Shown here: positions 25,033 to 34,357 of the stretch, one piece after another
How positions within the stretch are numbered: the stretch's first letter is position 1
Layout of the letters: each line of letters opens with the position of its first letter
Source: Saprospiraceae bacterium
Lineage (GTDB): Bacteria > Bacteroidota > Bacteroidia > Chitinophagales > Saprospiraceae
Reading direction: 5' to 3'
NCBI GenBank assembly: GCA_020631355.1
Contig: JAHDHL010000013.1
Span: 17,719-76,451 of the forward strand
DNA length: 58,733 nt
The notes under the pieces: generated by a model
What the model was told of the DNA's origin: nothing
Databases searched by the model: none
The model's input: the letters and a program-made list of their open reading frames with translations, nothing else
Program-made: the position numbers and the translations under genes

Positions 25033-26442
25033 TTAGCCGTAACCTAGAATATCCAGCATTTCATCTACGGTTTGCTCATTCCTATATACCGTATCCACAA
25101 AATTTCCCCTTTCGTCCCTGTCGATGATGATCATTTTCGGGGATGGGATAAGACAATGCTTGATGCCGCCATATCCACTAATGGCATCCTGATATGCACC
25201 CGTATGGAAAAATCCGATATATAGGGGCTCGTCATCATCATTTTGGTAATTGGGGAGGATGACTTGCTGGTTCATGTCCTCGGAATTATAGTAATCAGAA
25301 TGGTCGCAACTGATTCCTCCGATATTGACTTGGCTGTATTCGTTACTCCATTTATTGATGGGAAGTAAGATGAATTTTTCATAAATAGACCATGAGTCAG
25401 GAATGGTATTGATGAGGCTATTATCAATCATATACCATTTTTCGGCATCATTCTGCTGTTTCTGTTCCAGTACTGAAAAAATAATGGCACCACTTTCCCC
25501 AACCGTATATTTTCCGAATTCCGTAAAGATGTCCGGATGATCCACACCTACGGCATCACAGGCAGATTGGATATTATTGACGAGTTCATTGATGATGTAT
25601 TCGTAATCATATTCGAATCCTAGATTATTACGAATGGGAAAGCCGCCTCCGAGATTCAGGGCTTTGATATCAGGGCAAGCTTGTTTCAATTCTACGAATA
25701 GTTTCAGCGCCTTTTTGAATTCCCCCCAATAGTACATGTTGTCCTTGATACCTGAGTCGACAAAGAAATGAACCATCTTCAATTGGAAAGAAGCATCACC
25801 CTCAATGTGGCTCCTGTAGAAATCCATGATTTCGGATTGTCTGATACCTAGCCTGGAAGTATGATAAGCGGATTGTGGCTCCTCGTTGATGGCCATTCGG
25901 ATACCGATTTTGAATTGCATATCCAATTCGTCTGCATACTTTTTTACCCGCAGGATTTCGATTTTGGAATCCAATACCACGATGGAATTGTCAAAACCCA
26001 TTTGGTTCAGTTTGACAATCTTTCTGATATAATCCTCCGTCTTATATCCATTGTGGACGATGATGACCCGCTTATTGATGTTTCCCATCTTATATAACTT
26101 CAATATCAGGTCGATGTCGAATGAGGATGAGGTTTCGATGTGAATTCCTTCAGACAAAGCCTTTTTCACCACATGATAAAAATGGCAGCACTTCGTACAA
26201 TAACAATAATAGTATTTGCCTTTGTACTCATTTTTTTTGATGGCAAGATTGAATAGATTCCTTGCTTTTTTTATCTGGTCACTTATGCGAGGGAGATACA
26301 GGAGTTTGAATGGGGTCTTGTACTTATCAATGAGGTATTTTAATGAAATACCGTGGAAATTGAGGTAACCATCCCTGAGATCAAAACCTTCCTGAGGAAA
26401 ATAATAGCTCTGATCAATCAAATCGAAGTAAGTATTCTTCAT
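25033..26442 (-). CDS. Arginine decarboxylase-type fold III PLP enzyme
   Basis: The 469-residue protein matches the compact arginine decarboxylase family of Bacteroidota. The PLP lysine is in YYCYCTKCCHFYHVV (about residue 83). The TIM barrel continues with HIETSSSFDIDLILKL, the glycine loop LNLGGGFPIRNN and FTEFGKYTVGESGA. The C-terminal domain has GGISCDHSDYYNSEDM (active-site Cys-Asp) and HTGAYQDAISGYGG. It should convert arginine to agmatine and CO2, or decarboxylate a related basic amino acid. It is the first gene of the minus-strand run and is followed after 74 bases by two ATP-grasp genes and an AstE-like gene, unlike the usual pairing with agmatinase. Confidence 0.85.
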   Translation of the reverse strand: MKNTYFDLIDQSYYFPQEGFDLRDGYLNFHGISLKYLIDKYKTPFKLLYLPRISDQIKKARNLFNLAIKKNEYKGKYYYCYCTKCCHFYHVVKKALSEGIHIETSSSFDIDLILKLYKMGNINKRVIIVHNGYKTEDYIRKIVKLNQMGFDNSIVVLDSKIEILRVKKYADELDMQFKIGIRMAINEEPQSAYHTSRLGIRQSEIMDFYRSHIEGDASFQLKMVHFFVDSGIKDNMYYWGEFKKALKLFVELKQACPDIKALNLGGGFPIRNNLGFEYDYEYIINELVNNIQSACDAVGVDHPDIFTEFGKYTVGESGAIIFSVLEQKQQNDAEKWYMIDNSLINTIPDSWSIYEKFILLPINKWSNEYSQVNIGGISCDHSDYYNSEDMNQQVILPNYQNDDDEPLYIGFFHTGAYQDAISGYGGIKHCLIPSPKMIIIDRDERGNFVDTVYRNEQTVDEMLDILGYG

Positions 26443-26753
26443 GGCCGTAAGACAAACTGATATAAATACTGATTGCTATGCAAATTAAATTCTAATTCAT
26501 GATATATGGAATAGGAACAAGGTATTTTTCATTTTTTAATGATGTCGGTTATGGATGTTGAATGATGGGGAAATTGAGTTTTACCCTGTCATCATTCCTT
26601 GTTAATGAGCCGTTAACCTACTTTCATCCTATTTGTTAATGGATTAATTTGTATGTTAATAATGTAATATTCGATATCAATCGTTTCAAAATCAACCCAA
26701 TTTCTAACATTCAACATCTGATATCCAGAATCCATATCTAACGAAAATAGGAC
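26443..26753. promoter_or_regulatory. Divergent intergenic region
   Basis: About 310 A/T-rich bases lie between the decarboxylase gene (minus) and a histidine kinase gene (plus), so both promoters should be here. An 8-base inverted repeat, GAATGATG at 26560-26567 and CATCATTC at 26590-26597, also has GGG and CCC just inside its arms, and may be an operator or hairpin. No reading frame was supported. Confidence 0.45.
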
Positions 26754-28028
26754 ATGAACGACAAAACAATCCGACAAGTCATCCTGCTGGGAACCTTGGC
26801 CATTATGGGTATCATAGGGGTTCAGACCTATTGGTTGGCCAATGCCTGGGATACGGAGGACCATGCATTCGATAGGTCAGTCCGGATTGCACTGAGGGGC
26901 GTAGCAGAGGAATTGGCAGCATTGGATAGCTTACCATTACCTGATAAGGAATTGATTGTTAGGAAATATTCCAATTACTATGTCGTCAATTTCAATAACG
27001 AAATAGATAGGGGGAATCTGGAACATTATCTCTACAAACATTTCGAATCCCAATCCCTTACATCCGATTTCCAATATGGGATTTATGATTGTAGTACCAA
27101 GGAAATGGTCAGTGGAGGTTTGTGTGAGATTGCGGACGGAAGTGGCTCCAGACCACTGACAGCCAAACTCCCCGGGCATAATGATGAGGAGTTCATCTAT
27201 TATTTTACGGTTGAATTTTTGGGGCGTTCGGCTACCATTCTGCAAAAAATGCAGATGTCCATTCTCTTTACCATCATTTTATTATTGGCCATATTATTCT
27301 TTATCTACTCTATGTTGGTCATACTGAAGCAGAAACGCCTCTCAGAAATGCAGAAGGATTTCATCAATAATATGACCCATGAATTCAAGACACCTATTTC
27401 TACCATCAATGTTTCTGCGGATGTATTCATGAATCATCCTGTAATCAAGGATGATAAGCGATTGAGCAGGTATGCAGGCATCATCAAGGAGCAGAACCAA
27501 AGACTCAACAACCAAGTCGAGAAAGTACTCCAGGTAGCCAAGATGGAAAAGGACAATTTTAAACTGAATAAGGAAAAGGTCAATCTCAATCAGTTACTGG
27601 CTGACATCGTGGATAGTGCGAGCATCAAACTACAAGGACTCAAGGGCGGTATCGGAACAGAATTCTGTTCCAGTAATCCGTTGATAGAGGCTGATAAACT
27701 TCATTTTACGAATATCATGTATAATTTACTGGATAATTCCATGAAGTATTGCAGGGAGGTTCCTGTTATCAGAATCAAGACCATTGATAAGGGAAATCAG
27801 GTACAGTTGATCCTAGAGGATGAGGGTATTGGCATCTCAAAAGAGCACCAATCGAAAGTTTTTGACAAATTTTTTAGGGTGCCTACCGGCAACGTACATA
27901 ACGTAAAAGGCTTTGGTTTAGGGCTTTTTTATGTTAACAATATTATAAAAGCACATAATTGGTCCATAAAAATCGACAGTAAAGTTGACCAAGGGACCAC
28001 TTTTACCGTCTCAATACCGAAAGGATGA
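26754..28028 (+). CDS. Membrane sensor histidine kinase
   Basis: The 424-residue protein has an N-terminal membrane segment (VILLGTLAIMGIIGVQTYWL), a periplasmic sensor domain (about 30-160), a second membrane segment (ILFTIILLLAILFFIYSMLV, about 170-192), the HisKA motif NNMTHEFKTPISTIN (His about 209), and a HATPase domain with MYNLLDNSMKYC, EDEGIGIS and GFGLGLFYV. It senses an extracytoplasmic signal and phosphorylates the response regulator whose gene overlaps its stop by four bases. Layout resembles the classical OmpR-type pairs of Bacteroidota. The signal is unknown. Confidence 0.95.
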   Translation: MNDKTIRQVILLGTLAIMGIIGVQTYWLANAWDTEDHAFDRSVRIALRGVAEELAALDSLPLPDKELIVRKYSNYYVVNFNNEIDRGNLEHYLYKHFESQSLTSDFQYGIYDCSTKEMVSGGLCEIADGSGSRPLTAKLPGHNDEEFIYYFTVEFLGRSATILQKMQMSILFTIILLLAILFFIYSMLVILKQKRLSEMQKDFINNMTHEFKTPISTINVSADVFMNHPVIKDDKRLSRYAGIIKEQNQRLNNQVEKVLQVAKMEKDNFKLNKEKVNLNQLLADIVDSASIKLQGLKGGIGTEFCSSNPLIEADKLHFTNIMYNLLDNSMKYCREVPVIRIKTIDKGNQVQLILEDEGIGISKEHQSKVFDKFFRVPTGNVHNVKGFGLGLFYVNNIIKAHNWSIKIDSKVDQGTTFTVSIPKG

Positions 28029-28771
28029 AACAAACGCATAATAGAACCATCCAAACGTTCGACAATTCGAGAAACATGGATAGAAAGAAAGCGCATTTAC
28101 TCTATGTAGAGGATGACGAGAGCTTGGGCTTCGTCACTATGGACAACCTAGAACTACAGGGATATCAAGTTACACATTGTGCAGATGGCGGCAATGCAAT
28201 TGATAAGGCCAGAAACGAAAGATTTGACTTATGTATTCTGGACGTGATGCTCCCCGAGGTAGACGGATTTACTATCGCGGAAGAAATTCGTAAGTATGAT
28301 ACGGAAGTCCCCATTATTTTCCTAAGTGCCAAGTCCCTCAAGGAAGATAAGATACACGGCCTGAAACTTGGAGCCGATGATTACATTACCAAACCATTCA
28401 GTATAGAGGAATTATTACTCAAGATTGAAATATTCCTGAAACGGAGCAAGGTGACCCAACACCAAGAAGAACCATCCAGCTACCGTATCGGTAGTTATGA
28501 TTTCAATTATTCTAATTTGGAATTGAATCTGGAGGGGGGAGACTCGAGGTCATTGACCCAAAGAGAAGCGGACTTGCTACGCCTATTCGCACAAAATAAG
28601 GATGAGGTCATGAAACGTTCATTCATATTGGAAACCATATGGGGTGAGGATGATTACTTCATGGGCCGAAGTTTGGATGTATTCATCTCAAGACTTAGAA
28701 AATACCTCAAGGGTGATGAGAATCTCAAGATTGAGAATATCCATGGTGTCGGTTTTCGTTTGAAAACCTAA
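28025..28771 (+). CDS. OmpR-family response regulator
   Basis: The receiver domain carries LLYVEDDESLG, the phospho-acceptor Asp in CILDVMLPEVDGF (Asp73 from this start), IIFLSAKS and DYITKPFS. The C-terminal winged helix includes SLTQREADLLRLFAQNKDEV and LDVFISRLRKYLKGD. The ATG at 28025 overlaps the kinase stop by four bases; a second possible start is at 28076, just before the receiver domain. It is the partner of the kinase at 26754. Regulated genes are not evident, though the large operon at 30461 lies 1.7 kb downstream on the same strand. Confidence 0.95.
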   Translation: MKQTHNRTIQTFDNSRNMDRKKAHLLYVEDDESLGFVTMDNLELQGYQVTHCADGGNAIDKARNERFDLCILDVMLPEVDGFTIAEEIRKYDTEVPIIFLSAKSLKEDKIHGLKLGADDYITKPFSIEELLLKIEIFLKRSKVTQHQEEPSSYRIGSYDFNYSNLELNLEGGDSRSLTQREADLLRLFAQNKDEVMKRSFILETIWGEDDYFMGRSLDVFISRLRKYLKGDENLKIENIHGVGFRLKT

Positions 28772-28868
28772 GCATATCCTAGAAAGAGAAATATGAATTG
28801 ATAATAAATGTTCCGGAGGTACAATGGTACTTTCGGGACTTTTTTATTTTTGTTCCAAATCCATTACC

Positions 28869-30329
28869 ATGAAACAGGACGCCATCATCAAGGAGCTGAC
28901 ACTGCTTTTCGTCGAACATTTCAATACCCAACCCCAAACCATCGAGGCTTTTCCGCATACTGCATCAGGTAGGCGATATTTTAGAATGAAAGCCAAAGAC
29001 ATTTCCGTCATAGGGGCTTATGGTAAGGATGTTTCTGAGAACAGGGCTTTTATTTACTTCTCGAAAATGTTCAAGGAACAAGGGATTAACGTCCCTGAGA
29101 TTTATACTTCCAAAAAGGATATTTTTTATATCCAGGAAGATTTGGGCAATGAATCCCTAATGGATCGCAATAGAAAATTGGATAGGAAGAATGGTTTCCC
29201 CGAATCACTCAAGGAATTGTACCAAAAGGCAATCCGACAATTGATAAGAATGCAGGTACATGCATCCAAACACCTGGATTATTCCCGTGCTTATCCCAAG
29301 TCATCTTTTGATAGACAATCCATGGAATGGGACTTGAATTATTTTAAATACTATTTTCTCAACGTATCCGGTATTGCCTATGATGAGTATCGGTTAGAAA
29401 AGGATTTTTCCACACTGGTTGATTTCTTACAATCCGCAAACACGAACCATTTCATGTTCCGTGATTTCCAGAGTAGGAATATTATGATTGTGAATGAGGA
29501 ACCCTATTTCATCGATTATCAAGGAGGTAGGCAAGGAGCCGTATTTTATGATTTGGCATCCCTTCTGTTCCAATCCAAGGCCAATATCCCTCATGGAATT
29601 AGAGCGGAATTAATTCAATTCCATAAGCAGGAATTAAGTTATGCCACTAATGTGGACAAGCTGAATTATGATGACTACTTCTACAGTTATACCATTATCA
29701 GAATCATTCAGGTATTAGGAGCTTATGGTAAAAGGGGGCTGATCGAGAAAATGCCTTATTTCATCCAAAGCATTCCATTGGCTTTGGATAATATTCGTTG
29801 GTGGTTGGATCATGTGAAGTTGTCCATTGATATTCCTTACCTTAGGGAAATCCTTGGTCAACTAACCGAACTCCAACAATTCCAACCTTTTGATATCAAT
29901 AAGGGTAAGGAAAGTCCACTCACTGTAAGTATTTACTCTTTTTCCTACAAGGAGGGCATCCCTAAGGATAATTCCGGAAATGGCGGAGGCTTCGTATTCG
30001 ATTGTAGGAATATCCATAATCCCGGCAGATACGAACCTTACAAGACCCAGACAGGTAGGGATAAACCAGTACAAGACTTCTTATTGACTCAGACTGAAAT
30101 GCCCGGGTTCCTTGAGAATGCCTATTCCTTGGTGGATAGGGCTGTCGAGAATTATATCGAAAGAGGATTTGCCAATTTACAGGTTTCATTTGGTTGTACC
30201 GGCGGCCAACATCGTTCTGTATTCAGTGCGGATTCCTTGTCGCATCATCTTCAGGAAAAATATGGTGTCAAAACCCTCGTCAAACACGTTGTCCAAGAAC
30301 GGAAAAATTGGATCAATGAACCTTATTGA
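28869..30329 (+). CDS. Aminoglycoside-phosphotransferase-like kinase fused to RapZ C-terminal domain
   Basis: I start at 28869 (486 residues, MKQDAIIKELTLLFVEHF); the frame to 28824 adds a short unlikely leader. Residues about 1-330 form a phosphotransferase (APH) domain with MFRDFQSRNIMIV and FIDYQGGRQGAVFYDLASLL, the catalytic and metal loops of the AmgK-like sugar kinase group. Residues about 350-486 match the RapZ C-terminal domain (FDCRNIHNPGRYEPY, VSFGCTGGQHRSV), which in RapZ senses glucosamine-6-phosphate and binds RNA. The RapZ P-loop domain is absent. The fusion suggests amino-sugar kinase activity coupled to sugar-phosphate sensing; this is inference. Confidence 0.85.
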   Translation: MKQDAIIKELTLLFVEHFNTQPQTIEAFPHTASGRRYFRMKAKDISVIGAYGKDVSENRAFIYFSKMFKEQGINVPEIYTSKKDIFYIQEDLGNESLMDRNRKLDRKNGFPESLKELYQKAIRQLIRMQVHASKHLDYSRAYPKSSFDRQSMEWDLNYFKYYFLNVSGIAYDEYRLEKDFSTLVDFLQSANTNHFMFRDFQSRNIMIVNEEPYFIDYQGGRQGAVFYDLASLLFQSKANIPHGIRAELIQFHKQELSYATNVDKLNYDDYFYSYTIIRIIQVLGAYGKRGLIEKMPYFIQSIPLALDNIRWWLDHVKLSIDIPYLREILGQLTELQQFQPFDINKGKESPLTVSIYSFSYKEGIPKDNSGNGGGFVFDCRNIHNPGRYEPYKTQTGRDKPVQDFLLTQTEMPGFLENAYSLVDRAVENYIERGFANLQVSFGCTGGQHRSVFSADSLSHHLQEKYGVKTLVKHVVQERKNWINEPY

Positions 30330-30460
30330 TACCCTAATCTAAATTTTTTTTAAAAAAATCGATTTCCACTGATAACATTCTTCATCCTAATGGGAATATA
30401 GGGTGAGAAACCATTTCCATGTCCTGTTTTGAAAGGATATGAGAAACAAACGCAATATCT

Positions 30461-33400
30461 ATGGAAAGCCGATTTTACGGAATAGAAATCAATTCCCTAT
30501 TTCTTGATAAGAAGATTGCTGTTAAGGATAAACTGACGGATTTCAAGGATTTACCCCTGTCAGATGATGAGACTCCCTTTGTGACTTCTCGGGCTAGAAC
30601 CAAGAATGAACAGGGTGTTTCTAGGTATATCGGTAATATGGGTCCTGATAACATGACGGGTGCGGTATTGGAACGAGGAGTCCATCTTCACTTCATATTA
30701 CCGGATGTTTTCCTGAACAATAGAGGAGATGGAAAAGAAGGTTTTTTGCCCGCTCCCAATCGCTGGATAATTACCAGGAAAAGGGATGGCCAACAATGGA
30801 TGGTCGAAAGCGATTTCTTATCTAAAGAACAATCGGGAACAGGAGAAATACTATCCATCCAACCCAATACGATTCTTCCTACCCAGACCAAGGGGAATGA
30901 TGTAGGTTATATTTTCAAGGGTAAGGATGGACAGACATTCGATCAGCCTTTCATGTATATGGGGCGTAAGTTGAATGTATCAGATGGTGATTTCATAGAT
31001 AATGATTCCACTGGACCACAATATTGGCCCTACTTCTATGAGAAACCCCTTACATCAGCGGCATTTGGTATCAAGGATTTTGCAGTTTACTATCCCAATT
31101 GTAAATCCGTATTCGGTTTCTTTGATAAGGAGGGGCAAGCAACGGATGAATATACCGTGTACGCTTACTTCAAGGTAGATTATACCGATTTGAAAGTATT
31201 GGACAAAGAACTCAATGCGGACAATGAGAATGCAGATGGTATTCGTGAACTTCCCATAGGAAAAAAGGCAGGTGATACGGTCAATGGGGTAGAACTACAA
31301 CAGGATGGTCCTGCTCCTACTGAATTGGAAGACAATATATCCGGAGGATATACCATAGCATTCAAGGGCGAAACTTCCATAGCTGACGGAGAGAAAGGTG
31401 ACATTGAAAAGGAAAATGTCACCATCAATATGGGAATGGGAAAGAGTCTGGAACAGGCGTTCTTTGCATTGGTCGGAGATAGGATGGATGAAGTGAATGC
31501 AGAAAAGATTGCGGACTTGTTGGAGTTTGCCCAAATGGGTTTGATAGACACGGATTTGGAAGATCCGTATGCGGTCTACTTTGATAAACGCCAACAAGAT
31601 TATTTCGATTATGATGAGGCTGGGATAAAATGGGAGTTGGCCTTGGAAAAAGGAGACGGAACACCCAATCCCACACCCACCAGACAAGACAAGGAAAGTA
31701 CAACGGATGATATTTACTATCAATTACTGAAAAGGTCAAAGTACAAAAGCTCCTTATCCACAATCTCTGATTTGTTGACCCAAATCAATGAATTACAATT
31801 CTCCTATGATAATACCATAAGACTAATTGATTCTTTCAGATATCGCATCTATGCCACATGGTATAAGGTATTGTATCTAGCCGATAGACCTGATAAGTTT
31901 TCAGACGTATTCGAGAATTATCTGTACAACGGGTTGTGTTCCAAAATCAAGGAATTCGAAGCAAAGGCAGGCTTACTCAACCTTGATCAAGGTGATGTGG
32001 ATACAGCAACTTTCCTTGATAACATGACCCAGAAACCAAGTAAGGGACTTGCCAAGGATGTTAAGGCCAAAGCTGTCCAGCTTTTCAAGCAGGTTGATGC
32101 ATTGAATGCTGCAGTAAAATCGGATATCCAACTTTCCAAGCAAGGCCTGAAAATCAATTTTTCCATAAAACTGAATCCGAACGGTAGATGGTACGTTCCC
32201 GAGGAACCATCCCTGGCTGTTCAATTGGATGGAACAAGTACATTCAATCCGATATATATCCAATGGGAGGCCAAGATGCAAAGCTCCAGAAGATTCAAGA
32301 ATTCCACTACCGGAGTCCTAAAGGATACCAAGTATCATTCTGATTTGGTAGGCAATGTATTCCATATGCACCGGGATCAAAGTGATTTGGTTCCTGATAA
32401 GGGACTATCATTGGATTCGCCCCATTCCTACCAAGGACTTACCATGTTATCCAAGCATGTAGGTAGCGTGGCTAAGCAACAACTGAAAGAAGTTTGGGAC
32501 GGACTTGGTGATGATGCCAAGGTAGAGGATGAGAATGGCAATAGTATTTATAAATACCTTGATAAGGCCATCAAGGAAATTGAGAATCATAAGTACTACG
32601 GACAACGTATGAATGGTTTCAATGAGGCCCTGATAATGAAAGAAAGGGATTTCGAACTTCCTGTATTCAGTGGTTATATGATACAAGGAGGAAACGGGTC
32701 CTATGTTGATGAGGTAAGGGAAATCATCCAGAAAGCCAACGATGGCCGCCCGAATCAAAACTACCAATTCGAACCGTTTAGGTCGGGTCTGATGACCGTT
32801 ACCCACCTCTATCTGATAGACAGCTTCGGTCGGTTCACCAAAGATATCATAGCAAGGAACAGATTGATATATGCCAAGGATATGAAAGCCGACCTGACAG
32901 GTACGGATATGGCGAATCATGCATTCCTTCATCCTCGTATCCTCCAGCCATTGAGATTGGATACCTATTTTTTGGGACAGGATGACAAACCCATCAGGGA
33001 TAATATTCCTGTAAGAAATCCCATTTGCGGCTGGATTATAGCCAATAATCTCGATCATACCTTATTGATATACAAACAGGATGGTACGCTTGAGGGAATA
33101 TTGGGTAAGGATACTAATAAGATATTGTTCAAAGGGCCATTCATGGATGTGAAGAATGTGGATGATATCGAGAACAAGGTCATGAGAACTTTCGTGAACG
33201 GTTTTACATCCAAGGGAACCGATGCCTTCTCTTATTTTGATACCATGCATAAGGTCATCAATCAGTCCTTGGAATATATCAACCCTGAAAATATTTCCCA
33301 TCATTTACAATACGCATTATTGGCCAACAGGCCCATTGCTCTGATTAGGAAATCAATGGATCTGAAAACAGTCGATGCCCTGAAAGCCAATCAGTCACAG

Positions 33401-34285
33401 GATGCACTCGATGATGAGATCAGTTTATTCGAAAATGGGAATGATAAGGGACTGACACAGGAATATGAAAAGATCCTATTCCCCATTCAGGTAGGACGGA
33501 ATGATTACCATGAGGATGGCGTGATAGGATATTGGAAACATATCATGCCACAGGATGATTTCTATGCGGTATGTGCCAAATTGAGCGAAGACCATCATGA
33601 GAGTGTGAAAATGATGGGTACGGAGAATGAAATACCACTGGATTGGTTCCCCTCACAGAGTTTGGAAAGTGCTGCCTCTTTCCTAACCATGCTGGTTGAT
33701 CCTATTGCGGGAATCCATACCGTTACAAGGCTTTCACCCAATAAGCGGGATGATATCCCACCCATCTATTATAAGGATGCCATCGCTAACCTTCAGGTTA
33801 CTTTCAATATCTCCCCGGTCATTACTCCCAAGGACAAACTGCATGTGCCTTTGATGAAAGATGCAGACTTCTATTGGGAATGGTGGAATAAGCCAACCCA
33901 TGATACACAATTCAATGTCGGGCAACAATTGGTAATCACGGAGGAAGATTACATGGCAGGTGTAACTGAAGTAGTAAATGATACAGGAGCAACCGAGGAT
34001 TTTGCCAAGAAACTCAAGGCAACTTGGTCCATTCTGCTCCAGCTAGGAACCACTGCAAAGAATAACCAGTGCCTTGTTCCGATGAGAGATGGCAAGTATG
34101 AATTGAAATTGGAGAATCTGGTGTTCAAGGACACGGATTTCATGGATTACGACCCATACAGGGATGTCATCGCACTGATTCTGGAGAATTATGCCAAGGG
34201 CATTTTACCTCCTGTGAACCATATCTATTCAGGCAAGCAAGTCATCAAGGACGGTTGGCTACAATTGAATGGTGCCAATAAATAA
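30461..34285 (+). CDS. Giant cytosolic-type protein with 'GVHLHF...PNRW' motif (cluster gene 1)
   Basis: The 1274-residue protein has no signal peptide or membrane segment. Recognisable islands are ERGVHLHFILPDVF (about 70), LPAPNRWIITRK (about 94), AAFGIKDFAVYYPNCKSVFG (about 200), a helical region (about 425-560), LIDSFGRF (about 785), PRILQPLRL (about 825) and NPICGWIIANNLDHTLLIY (about 852). I recall similar motif sets (HLHW.LPD, PNRWLV, CGW..PN.LD) in uncharacterised proteins of other phyla, but no function. It opens a seven-gene plus-strand set. The 131-base gap before it should hold the promoter; no clear -33/-7 boxes were found. Confidence 0.85.
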   Translation: MESRFYGIEINSLFLDKKIAVKDKLTDFKDLPLSDDETPFVTSRARTKNEQGVSRYIGNMGPDNMTGAVLERGVHLHFILPDVFLNNRGDGKEGFLPAPNRWIITRKRDGQQWMVESDFLSKEQSGTGEILSIQPNTILPTQTKGNDVGYIFKGKDGQTFDQPFMYMGRKLNVSDGDFIDNDSTGPQYWPYFYEKPLTSAAFGIKDFAVYYPNCKSVFGFFDKEGQATDEYTVYAYFKVDYTDLKVLDKELNADNENADGIRELPIGKKAGDTVNGVELQQDGPAPTELEDNISGGYTIAFKGETSIADGEKGDIEKENVTINMGMGKSLEQAFFALVGDRMDEVNAEKIADLLEFAQMGLIDTDLEDPYAVYFDKRQQDYFDYDEAGIKWELALEKGDGTPNPTPTRQDKESTTDDIYYQLLKRSKYKSSLSTISDLLTQINELQFSYDNTIRLIDSFRYRIYATWYKVLYLADRPDKFSDVFENYLYNGLCSKIKEFEAKAGLLNLDQGDVDTATFLDNMTQKPSKGLAKDVKAKAVQLFKQVDALNAAVKSDIQLSKQGLKINFSIKLNPNGRWYVPEEPSLAVQLDGTSTFNPIYIQWEAKMQSSRRFKNSTTGVLKDTKYHSDLVGNVFHMHRDQSDLVPDKGLSLDSPHSYQGLTMLSKHVGSVAKQQLKEVWDGLGDDAKVEDENGNSIYKYLDKAIKEIENHKYYGQRMNGFNEALIMKERDFELPVFSGYMIQGGNGSYVDEVREIIQKANDGRPNQNYQFEPFRSGLMTVTHLYLIDSFGRFTKDIIARNRLIYAKDMKADLTGTDMANHAFLHPRILQPLRLDTYFLGQDDKPIRDNIPVRNPICGWIIANNLDHTLLIYKQDGTLEGILGKDTNKILFKGPFMDVKNVDDIENKVMRTFVNGFTSKGTDAFSYFDTMHKVINQSLEYINPENISHHLQYALLANRPIALIRKSMDLKTVDALKANQSQDALDDEISLFENGNDKGLTQEYEKILFPIQVGRNDYHEDGVIGYWKHIMPQDDFYAVCAKLSEDHHESVKMMGTENEIPLDWFPSQSLESAASFLTMLVDPIAGIHTVTRLSPNKRDDIPPIYYKDAIANLQVTFNISPVITPKDKLHVPLMKDADFYWEWWNKPTHDTQFNVGQQLVITEEDYMAGVTEVVNDTGATEDFAKKLKATWSILLQLGTTAKNNQCLVPMRDGKYELKLENLVFKDTDFMDYDPYRDVIALILENYAKGILPPVNHIYSGKQVIKDGWLQLNGANK

Positions 34286-34311
34286 CTCGAATACCAATTG
34301 AAAAACCAAAA

Positions 34312-34328
34312 GAGGAACATCATTCCTC
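34312..34328 (+). other. Small intercistronic hairpin between cluster genes 1 and 2
   Basis: GAGGAA and TTCCTC flank a 5-base loop 27 bases after the gene 1 stop. There is no T-run, so it is more likely a processing or stability element than a terminator. Confidence 0.4.
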
Positions 34329-34357
34329 ATTCTTAAAAGAACATAATTCAAAAAGAA

